From Mastacembelus armatus (lineage: Eukaryota > Chordata > Actinopteri > Synbranchiformes > Mastacembelidae): 64,000 bases of DNA. Each line of letters begins with the position of its first letter. Position 1 is the first letter of the stretch. The notes under the pieces are model-generated. The model was not told where the DNA came from. It searched no databases and saw nothing but the letters and a program-made list of their open reading frames with translations. The stretch spans positions 19,168,500 through 19,232,499 of the forward strand of contig NC_046646.1 of the NCBI RefSeq assembly GCF_900324485.2, in the 5' to 3' direction. This document shows, piece by piece, positions 51,101 to 64,000 of this stretch. The position numbers and the translations under genes were made by a program.

Positions 51101-51213
51101 TTGTAAACATGGTTATTGAGAGGAAGAGAGAGACTAGAGAAATCTGAATAAGGGATGAGCCTCTAACTAAAGATTATGTTTTTTACATTTTTTTTCAGAA
51201 TTACCTTCTTTGA
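45185..51213 (+). CDS. aldh3a2: fatty aldehyde dehydrogenase (ALDH3A2)
   Basis: NAD-dependent oxidation of medium- and long-chain aliphatic aldehydes to fatty acids at the ER/peroxisome membrane; human loss causes Sjogren-Larsson syndrome. Coding exons: 45185-45346, 45781-46012, 48219-48304, 48715-48923, 49054-49171, 49325-49466, 49596-49762, 49899-49998, 50520-50758 and 51199-51213; all in frame, 489 residues (human 485). The general base Glu is at about residue 210 (VTLELGGK) and the catalytic Cys at about 244 ([11 protein letters not shown]). Other motifs are [37 protein letters not shown] and LPFGGVGNSGMG. The last 25 residues are hydrophobic ([20 protein letters not shown]), a C-terminal membrane anchor that separates this gene from soluble ALDH3A1. 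The last coding exon is only 15 bases. Reading through its donor would give an alternative tail of eight residues. Confidence 0.95.
46385..46582 (-). repeat. degraded V-SINE in aldh3a2 intron 2
   Basis: On the minus strand from about 46582, GGCACCGTGGTTAGCACTG resembles the tRNA-like head, followed by the AAGAAAGTTGTGGGTTTAAA B-box region and the GTACCCTGCCTTTCACCC core. It is shorter and more decayed than the copy at 304-622. Confidence 0.6.
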
Positions 51214-52443
51214 AGAAGCATGAATTTCAACTCACCAACAACTCTGCATAAATCGAGTCGGCATCCGCAGTGACCACTGTAATACACGGAGCAGTTCAGG
51301 TGTTGCCTTAATATGTTTTACATTTCAATAACGGTGTCAGCAATTTCCTGTAGCTCACAGTAGAGACCAGCTTATTTTCATGAAGGTAATTATTTATTCC
51401 TATATATGCTCTTATATTTGTGTTCAGCTGGTCAACACTTAAAGTACTGCTTTATTATACACAAAGCAATGCTGAGATTCTGTCATGTATGGATTTAAAT
51501 GAAGTAACAAAATGTACTGTATGACTTACAGTAAGTATAGTGTCAGATTTTTCAACTTTACTGTGATATGAATAGTGCTTAGCATTTGTAATGTAGCATC
51601 TACTAACAGCACAATCAATACTCACTGAAGGAACAGAAGGCTGAGATTTATATAAACCAGTTGTAATTTCTTGTCATAATGAAAGTGTTTTTATTTTGTA
51701 GGATTTACCTGCAGGTCATTGATTCTTTTCATTTCTACAATGGAATAGCCATTAACGTCACGTACAACCTGCAGGTACTTTTTTTTAGGATCATATGAAG
51801 GACATTTCCCAAAACACCAAATGTCTGGAACAAATCGAAGAAATCATTTTGTTTATCAAGTTTTAAACAATAGTTTCAAAATGTTTTTATCACACAGTTA
51901 ATTTTTTAATGAATTCGCGATAGTCGAATACAATATACGTGTATTAGATTAATTTTAAATAAATATATTTATTCACACCAGTTTGTAATGTGATTATTTA
52001 TGTATTATCATTACAGTATATATTGTTCAAGTAATGCTGGTGGTAGAGTGTTATACTCCTAGTACTTTGTGCTCTGGTATAAAAATAATGGCTTTTATAT
52101 GACTATGACTACACATTTAAAATTAGGTTTGAAGGAGCATTTATGGGATTGAGATTCAGTTTTTTGTCTGAAAGGACGACAAGGCTGTTTCCATATTAGT
52201 ATAAAACAGGAAACTAAACATCTGATTTTGCCACCAGGTGTCTCTGTTTTCTATTTGGTATTTGGTCAGTCACTTTCTTAAACACCTACACACACAGACA
52301 CACACACACACACACACACACAGCTTTTGCCACAGTGTCATGCCAGTTTCCCTCCCAGCTTCAAATCCTCCTCAGTCAGTATGTGAAGGCAGCTGATGTT
52401 TAGTCTGTCAGGATCTTGGTTGGTCTCTGTGCTGGTCCTGATC
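51214..52443 (+). other. aldh3a2 3' UTR and intergenic DNA
   Basis: AT-rich DNA between two genes on the same strand. A candidate poly(A) signal AATAAA for aldh3a2 lies at about 51958-51963. A (CA)n run lies at about 52287-52322, shortly before the carbonic anhydrase start. Confidence 0.4.
52287..52322. repeat. (CA)n microsatellite
   Basis: CA-rich run about 36 bases long, with one GA interruption, 120 bases upstream of the carbonic anhydrase start codon. Confidence 0.85.
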
Positions 52444-55400
52444 ATGGATTTTTCTCTCTATCTTCTGACTCTGCTTTCTGTCCTCTCTCAGTCCACAGGT
52501 AGGACACACACATTACAGCACTGAGACAATTAAAATGCAAACAACAGCTATGCTTCACTTTTCCGGTCCTAGTTTATACCTGACACATGCATGTTTAGTT
52601 TTATAATTTGAAAATAATTATTATTTACATTGAAGTATTGTGTTGCACAGGTTGTAGCTAGAGATTATTAATAATGTTATTGCCCTTACTTCCGTCTTTG
52701 CTTTTTCTATATAAAATACTGACAATCTTTTTGTATTTGGGACATAAACGTTTTCAATACCAATTAACCTGCTGATTAATTACTGAAGAAATGTATTTAT
52801 TGTTCTGTCAAAAAACTGATGTGCTGTCAGTGCCAGTGAAAACAATGTTATAAAGTCTTGTTTTGTTCAAGCGACAGTCCAAAACACAAAGACATTAAAC
52901 CTGCTATAGTTTAAGGCAAAAACGAGCAGCAAATTGTCCCATGTGAAACAGTTCAATGTTTTGCTTTTGTACTTGAAATAACTGATTATCAAAATGTTTG
53001 CCAAGTTACTTTGTGTTGATCAACTAAGTTTTTTGACGAGCTGCTGCAGCTTTAGTTTCGAGCATGTTTGTTTAACCACTGTGGTTACAATTCAAACAGG
53101 ATAACAGCGAGCTCACCTGGAAATACTAAAATATAGCCCTTACAGTAGCACAAGCAGCAAACGCCTGGTAGACTAATGGCAGACAGCAATATCTAACTAG
53201 AGCTCGACAGCAGCCATCATAAACCACTGAACATACCAGACCATGTGAGGCTGCGGCAGGAAAATGTGTTTCCTAATGCTTATTGCTAATATGAAAAATA
53301 TGTAATTTCTTCTTTCTACAGCGATGCTTCTCAGGCAACAAATTCTGCTGTAATGCATTTTTGTGATGTTGGCTCACTAGAAAAGAGCAAGTATAAAGAA
53401 AGGAAGGGAATTAAAACAAAGTAAAGCTGATGGATTTACAGTGGATTGACTTAGGTTTTCCTTTTCCGTACTGCTCAGTTTGGCACAGGTGTATGAGCCA
53501 GGTGGAGTAAAGCCAACCTCCACCTGTGCATTGTTCTCAGTTGGTGAGAACTGTTGTCCCCGTTCATTGTGGGAAACAGTGGGGTTAATCTGTGCTCCTG
53601 TATCAGCTGAATGGCTCTCTATACACAACCATTCATTCCCACCGTGGAGTCACACACTGGAGTTCACATCAGCAACATGATACACAACCTCAGCACAAGA
53701 CTAAATGACTTCATCAGCACCTGATGGATGGAAGCATTTCATTCCATGGTGCAGGGGCAGTCAAGGGGTTGGACAAATGTTTTCTGAGCCAGACATCCAC
53801 TTTAAAGTGAATGCAATCAGTGCAATCACAATTAGTTCTATAACACAGACAATGGAAACATTAAAATCCGTCTTTTTCCCCTTATACATAACTCACCATG
53901 ACAGGTTTAGATGTAATAATGTGATGAGTGGTGATTTCACCTGTAGGTCTTTTATTATGCAGAGGAATAAAACCTTTGACTGTTAGTGTTCGCACAAAAC
54001 AACAGGAGCAAGCAAGCACTGTATGAGATGTGCCTGTGCATTGGAGAATTAATAATTATCTTGGATAATGTATTTGTGCTCTTTTTGACTTCTCAAAGTT
54101 CGGCTGCAGAGCACAGACACAGATCATGTAGTAGGAATGCTGACTCAGAAAAGACACTGAACTAATAGAGCATGAGTTTTAAAGCAATTAACACTTATTA
54201 ACTGCAGAAATACAGCTGACACAAGAGAACAAGAATATTCTGTATGTTTGCATCTGAACCGTGTGCTCTACTTTGTCTCCAGCTCGGTGGTGCTACCAGA
54301 GCCAGTACTCCTGTGATGAAACCTGCAGAGGTAAGACCAGAAACACCAGCCAAAGTATTTGACTATATTTGATCGTCAGACCTTTGTGATAAAGGGGTGA
54401 TGAAGGGAGGATGCTGGTAGTGATTAAGCAACAAAGGACTATCACCCAACTCCACAGTTTCCTTCACCTCCATCTACTGGGTTAGGGGTTGGGGTTGCTG
54501 CTGCTGCTGACACACAAGTAGACTAGGGTAGTTGTGATCACACTATGTGAAAGGTAACACTCTGAGACAGTATGGTCAGTGAAGCTGAAAATTTGATGAT
54601 GTTGATGCTGCTGTTTGTGCTGTTTAGACCCCAGCCGTTGGGCAGCTGAGTTTCCCAGCTGTGGAGGATTACGCCAGTCACCAATTAACATTGTCACCAG
54701 CAAAGTGCACGTCAACAGCGCCCTGCCACCGTTTGACTTCATTGGTCACGCAGACACCATCAACATTACAGTGGAAAACAAAGGACAATCTGGTAATGAG
54801 GCCGCTTTGGTTTGTATAATACACAGCATGTTAAGAGAAATATTATTGTGTTAAGTCGAACCTGATTTTTTTTAATATTCTTGATTCAGTCCAGTAACTT
54901 TCCCAGAAGTAAAAGTTCCTGTTGCACATTGTAGTTTGCAAGTCATTTGTACAAAAACAGACAATAAAACGTGGTGAACTCGTCCTGTCCCCTGGGCTGG
55001 TCTCTCCTGATTACTGTCAGCCACCAAATACAAGTGAGCTGTGAGATTTAAAAAATATCACACACCTAAACTTTGACATCTGTCCCATCTGCAGCTCACT
55101 TTGCTCTGCCACAGTCAGTGCGACTGACCGGAGGAGCTCTGCCTGGACAATACAGAGCCCACCAGTTTCACTTCCACTGGGGAGGGAATGGGAGGCCAGG
55201 ATCAGAGCACACCATCGACGGAGAGAGATTCCCCATGGAGGTACAGTTTAGTTTATTAGTGGAGTGTATTCAATGCATTACTTTTCATTTTCAATTAAAA
55301 CTCATTTTGCAAAATATATTCACAACTACAGTGCACTACAGTGTAGAATGTACTCCTGGAAGCTATAATCCTGTCCTCTCACTATACAGATGCACATAGT

Positions 55401-56533
55401 CCACATTAAAGAGCCATACAGCTCCCTGGCAGAGGCAGAACATGACATGGCAGGTATAGCTCTGCTCGCCTTCCTGTTTGAGGTAATCCAATAAGTTGTT
55501 GTCAGTATCATAACTCCTAATATTTAAAGTTGGTGAAATGACCTGTGAGCGATTGTGTTGATGCTTTCTTCCTCACAGGAAACATCAGATGATCATCCCC
55601 ATTTGAACACAGTGATATCTGCTTTAGGTCAAGTACAAAATAATGGTATGGGCTTGGTTATTATAGGTAAAAAAAAATAAACTTGAGGCCTGATAGTCTG
55701 AATGCAATACAATTTTCAGTCTATTGTGATTTTAATAAATTCTAACTTTACTGCTCCTCCCTTGTCTGTGTTTAGACAGCAGCACAGTGATCCCAAACTT
55801 CCGACTCAGTGACATTATCCCATCTGCAAAGGACCTCCACAGTTATTACCGCTATGTGGGCTCCATGACCACTCCAGGTTGTGAACAGGCAGTGGCCTGG
55901 ACGGTTTTTCAAAGGACCCTGTCAATCAGCAGTCGACAGGTGAGTCTGCATTATTACTAATCATACTGCATGTGCCAACTTCTACATACATACTAATTCT
56001 AAGCAGGTTTTGATTATGGACAAATGGCTGCATAAAGAATAATCAAACCAGACAGTAGTCTACAATTATTAACCCTTTACATTACGTACCTGTCATACAA
56101 CAACTATATTATAAAATGTTATATTCAAGTACAAAATAAAAATTTATGATTAGATTTGAAATTAAAAACATGAAGGGTTTCTTATGAATTTTAAAAGTTA
56201 GAAGTTCAACATTGGAAAAATGGAAAGTCAGTGGAAAACCTGATGGATCGGTGTTCTTGTTTTTTTTTTTTTTGACTAAAAGTTAAATCTGCTTTTCTCA
56301 TTTTTGAATGTCTTGTTCTTTCTTCAGCACATTCATTTTTTTCCTCTCCACTCCAGTTGGACGCAATATTTCAGCAGTGTCGTTTTTGGACGGGACAGCC
56401 CATGACTGACATTTACAGACCCACACAGCCTCTGGATGGCAGAGTTGTGTACCGCTCCAGGGCAGACGCAGCTGTGAGGAGCACGATCCACGTGTGGTTT
56501 GGTGCTTTTTTAGTTATGCTGGGGACAAACTGA
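52444..56533 (+). CDS. ca4: extracellular carbonic anhydrase, CA4/CA15 group
   Basis: Alpha-carbonic anhydrase (CO2 + H2O to HCO3- + H+) of the membrane-linked, extracellular group. Exons: 52444-52498, 54283-54330, 54628-54792, 55095-55240, 55390-55482, 55579-55645, 55776-55939 and 56357-56533; all in frame, 304 residues (human CA4 312). Residues 1-18 are a signal peptide. The WCYQSQ start of the mature chain is typical of CA4. Zinc ligands are His115, His117 (QFHFHWGG) and His140 (EMHIVH). The gate-keeping Glu127 and Thr223 (SMTTPGC) are present, as are the two cysteines of the CA4-type disulphide (PSCGG and TPGCE). The position matching the proton-shuttle His64 is Gln88 (ENKGQSAHF). The C-terminal tail STIHVWFGAFLVMLGTN is hydrophobic but short for a GPI signal. 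Synteny with chromosome-17 genes favours ca4 over ca15. Symbol is tentative. Confidence 0.88.
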
Positions 56534-57409
56534 CTGAACACATGAGAGCTCCTGATTTAAGTGCCACAAACACCAGTGTATATAAAGGCAACTCTTACCA
56601 GTGTGTTAGAGAAACAAACGGCTAATTATGGTTATTCATCAAACAGAAGGACTGCTGCATTATTAAAAAATCATTGTGTATGAGAGGTGAAAGTAGTATT
56701 TCTGACAAGAGCTGGCTGTAGGGACAGTACCAGTTCGGTCAACACTGAAATATCTCGACAAATGGTTTGACAAGATTTGATTCAGACATTCGAGCCCCCT
56801 TCAGGACAACTTGTCCTAATTTTGATGATCTCTTTAATTTGACTATAACATCAATAGGTTTTGGGTAGAAGTTTGCATGCTAACATCGTGGTAAACACTG
56901 AAGCTGCTAAACACAAAGATGTTTGTCAGCTCTTTAAATGATCGAAGAGTTGTATATGCTGCAACAAAGCAGGAACTTTTACCTCAGCAGTTTTACACTT
57001 AAATTAAGGCTCACTATTTTCTTTGGGTTTATTCAAATCTGCTTTAGAATAAGATGGAGGTGTGATAAGTAAAAATGTAAAATCAGGAGTTTATGATATA
57101 TTTTTTTCTTTTAGTAAAATACATGCTAAGAGTCTTTCCTTACAGGGTACCTGCTATTCTCCATTACTTGTCATGGGTTGATCCCTGTTGTTCCAATGAC
57201 TGTGTGTAGATTAGATGATGCAGCGTTTTCTACTGTACATGTGTTTGTTTGAAATGAGATTTAAATGTACATAAAAATTAGTGATATGTGATTCTGCTGT
57301 ATTCCTGCTCATGAAAACTAGGGAAAATGTGCTGCATGATTTACTATTAAAAATGGATAAATCGGTGAAAGTATTACAGAAAGGATTACAAATGAACATT
57401 TTCTAGAGA

Positions 57410-57415
57410 AATAAA
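57410..57415 (+). other. candidate poly(A) signal of the carbonic anhydrase gene
   Basis: AATAAA about 880 bases after the stop; further candidates lie near 57495 and 57550. The ATATAAATAAACTTGCC stretch near 57490 also resembles retroposon tails. Confidence 0.3.
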
Positions 57416-57597
57416 TTTGCCTTTCCTAGCTTCTTCTTGTGCTGCTGTACAATGTGTGGGGCCAATCAGCAGATGGGTTTTATTGTACTATATAAATAAA
57501 CTTGCCTTGCCTTAAACCACTTCTGTCTGTTTCGACACAGGAAAATATCAAATAAAGCCGTGGTGGATAAAGCTGTAAAAACACAGTTTAAGTAACA

Positions 57598-57603
57598 TTT
57601 ATT
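57598..57603 (-). other. candidate poly(A) signal of asl
   Basis: AATAAA on the minus strand about 236 bases after the asl stop codon. Confidence 0.5.
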
Positions 57604-57838
57604 TTATTGTTGTCACCTGTTTTAAACCAGTCAGGTCTTTTGTATGATTAACTTAAACAGCCCTGTGTAACACATCACCCAGTTAGCATTTGACATGTAA
57701 GTAACAATAAGAGGAGAATGTTTGAAAGGCCAGCAGGGTTTTCAAATCACAAATATGACATTTTGACCTGAGTTTGATATTTCAGTGTAACTTAATCTTT
57801 GGCAGTAAACCTGATTCAAAATTTGAAGCTGAAAATGG

Positions 57839-62202
<4,364 letters not shown>

Positions 62203-62420
62203 ATTTATCGACGATAGGAGCCTGTGTGGTGAAGACTTTAAGAGGACGCTCCGTTAAATGCCAAGAGTCAGATTAATTCACCGCAGATCCAGCCCCTGCT
62301 GCCACAAGTGGCTAAAAGCGGCGTTGTCACTTTAAAAATACGTCACCGAAGACGTTCGAGGCGCATTACGTAAGACGTATGTAAAACAGTCGGTGCAGGT
62401 GTTGTGACCAAAAGCGACTG
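62203..62420 (-). promoter_or_regulatory. asl: CpG-containing promoter region of asl
   Basis: The 200 bases upstream of the asl ATG are richer in CG than the surroundings. They contain ACGTCA (62340-62345), a CRE half-site, and the palindrome TTACGTAA (62366-62373), the D-box bound by PAR-bZIP and related factors. No TATA box was seen. Function is inferred. Confidence 0.4.
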
Positions 62421-62599
62421 ACTGTAAGAAAGTAATCGCTACGGTGGCCCCCATGGACAAAACATGTAAAAATCAAAGCAACTTAAAAAGACGCAGAAGT
62501 AAAAAAAGTACACGGGGAGTGAGCTCGATTTGGACAGGTAGATATAAAACAGGGGTGGGTAACACATGTTCCTCAGGGTCACTACTCAGCCCCCAGTCC

Positions 62600-62743
62600 A
62601 TCCTCATTAAAAACAGTATCTACCAGATTCTGGTTAAGTTAACGAAAGTCACGGGTAGTTGTGCAAGCATTTCACTGCATATCATACTGTGTATGACTGT
62701 GTATGTGACAAAAAAAAATTTGAATTTGAATTTGAATTTGAAG
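62600..62743 (+). repeat. retroposon tail with (TTTGAA)n
   Basis: Sequence ending CTGTGTATGTGACAAAAA followed by repeats of TTTGAA (about 62719-62743) resembles the 3' end of common fish non-LTR elements. Only the tail is recognisable. Confidence 0.5.
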
Positions 62744-62801
62744 GAACACACCTAATTACACACCTTATTAAGGGCAAACTACCAGACTTCTGCACAGATC
62801 T

Positions 62802-62924
62802 GGGCCCATATTCACAAAGCTTCTTAGAAACCTCTCAGAGAGCTCCCATCTCAGCCTGAAGGGTCTTACAATTTCATTACTTGTAGCAACTTTTAGGATT
62901 AGAAAGCTTTGTGAATACGGGCCC
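62802..62924. mobile_element. Harbinger-type MITE
   Basis: A 123-base palindromic element. Its left end is GGGCCCATATTCACAAAGCT and its right end, read in reverse, is GGGCCCGTATTCACAAAGCT. The reversed right half matches the first 60 bases of the larger element at 63536 almost base for base. It has no coding capacity and is a deletion derivative of that family. Confidence 0.8.
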
Positions 62925-63535
62925 TGGTGACCATCTTTCTGTATGATTTAGGGCATATATACAGCAGAATCTTATAGATGGAGAGAACAAGCTGTAAGAT
63001 ATGAAACAATCTGGTTTTAAATATAGATATTTAATTTATGTCAACTTAATTCCACTAATACCAGATTTACTACAAATTGTTATTTGGGAAACAGCTATAA
63101 AACTAACAGCTTCTTGAATGGAGTTTGGTGACTGCAAAGCAAACAATGACGTGTGTGCTGGAGTGATGAGACCAATAACTTATGCAAGCGTCATTCAGGA
63201 AAACCGGTAGAACATCTTTGGTGTAAACCACCCGCCATTCTTTTGCCGCCATTTGGTAGCATAAGGACGACACTGGCTCTCTGTGCCTACATTACATCAA
63301 AAAGACGGTTTTTATAATAATTTCAACTAAATTTCTGGTGAGTAAACATTGAACATTTATTATCATACTAAATAGCCTATTTGTGATTTATCAAAAACAA
63401 CTAATTAATTCGGTTTGTTGCCCAGAGGCAAACTTGTATAAGTAACTTGTGAAGCCACTTTATAGCGCAGCCAACATGGCTTTAAGTTGTTGAATATCTG
63501 TTAGTCATTTTCCACATTTAAATACATACATGCGA
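62925..63535. other. intergenic DNA between two Harbinger copies
   Basis: AT-rich; nothing recognised. It includes a CG-bearing stretch at about 63225-63260 (CCCGCCATTCTTTTGCCGCC). Confidence 0.4.
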
Positions 63536-64000
63536 GGGCCCGTATTCACAAAGCTTTCTAATCCTAAAAGTTACTCAAGTGATGAAATTGTAAGAACTTT
63601 CTTAGAATAATTACGTTTTTTAGAATTTCCCCTAAAAATTTAGGACAAAATCTTAGTAAAGATAAAAATGATTCATGAAACATCTTGGCTCTAAAAACAG
63701 CTCCTAAGGTAAAAGTTAAGAGTAGAGAGGAGGACTTTTTAGAGGCTTGTGAGTTTCTTTAGCAGATGACAAAATGGCTGAAAGAAGAAATATTCTCCAA
63801 ACACTGAACGATCGTGAGTTAATTAAACGCTACAGATTGGATCGCGATTTGAGATCGAACTTATTAGAGATGCGCGCACATCTCCCACCCAACGTTGTAA
63901 CGCCATAACGCCAGAAATTAATGTAATTACAGCACTAAGGTGTTTGGCAACTGGAAAAATGCAACAGTGCAGTAGTGATGACTTGTGTCTGTCACAACCT
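63536..64000 (+). mobile_element. PIF/Harbinger transposon, left part, cut by window end
   Basis: Starts with the terminal repeat GGGCCCGTATTCACAAAGCT, shared with the MITE at 62802-62924, and leads to a transposase frame at 63774. The right end lies beyond the window. Confidence 0.8.
63774..64000 (+). pseudogene. Harbinger transposase, N-terminal part, decayed
   Basis: From the ATG at 63774 the frame reads MAERRNILQTLNDREL and continues with RYRLDRDLRSNLLEM. It then shifts frame in the region of about 63880-63905, after which AITPEINVITALRCLATGKM and SSDDLCLSQ follow. This matches the N-terminal region of HARBI1-like transposases (AISPETQVLAAL, then the GISQ helix). The catalytic domain lies beyond the window. 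Confidence 0.75.

Noticed and set aside
57480-57515. TATATAAATAAACTTGCC as a promoter TATA box
   Set aside because: It lies downstream of a gene end and resembles retroposon tails or a poly(A) signal rather than a promoter.

Overview
This window is nuclear DNA from a teleost fish. The evidence is spliced vertebrate genes with short GT-AG introns, fish-type Tc1, Harbinger, hAT, LINE and V-SINE repeats, dinucleotide microsatellites and AT-rich intergenic DNA. I could build eight protein-coding genes and one tRNA gene; every splice junction listed keeps the reading frame.

Layout, left to right: cryba1 (beta-crystallin A1, minus, 1250-2288); unc119 (lipid-cargo chaperone, plus, 6791-16842, with an 8.6 kb first intron); slc13a2 (Na+/dicarboxylate cotransporter, minus, 20389-27434); a transposon-rich gap holding an internally deleted LINE with a visible target-site duplication and a nearly whole Tc1 element; vtn (vitronectin, plus, 33566-37696); tRNA-Thr(AGT) (minus, 38041-38114); sebox (homeobox, minus, 38366-39574); a gene-free stretch of about 4.3 kb; aldh3a2 (fatty aldehyde dehydrogenase, plus, 45185-51213); a GPI-type carbonic anhydrase of the CA4/CA15 group (plus, 52444-56533); asl (argininosuccinate lyase, minus, 57839-62202); and at the right edge a Harbinger MITE plus the start of a decayed larger Harbinger copy.

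The first five genes match human 17q11.2 neighbours (CRYBA1, UNC119, SLC13A2, VTN, SEBOX), and ALDH3A2 and CA4 are also on human chromosome 17. ASL is on human chromosome 7, so the right end looks like a lineage-specific join. FOXN1, which lies between SLC13A2 and UNC119 in mammals, is not visible here.

The genes are not an operon or a single pathway. They serve lens structure, ciliary and photoreceptor lipid trafficking, dicarboxylate uptake, plasma adhesion, early embryonic transcription, lipid aldehyde detoxification, extracellular CO2/bicarbonate exchange and arginine/urea-cycle metabolism. I see no clearly new biological system. The best leads are a carbonic anhydrase whose proton-shuttle histidine is replaced by glutamine, an unidentified open segment fused to a broken RTE-type LINE inside an slc13a2 intron, and a possible frame-altering extra exon in unc119.
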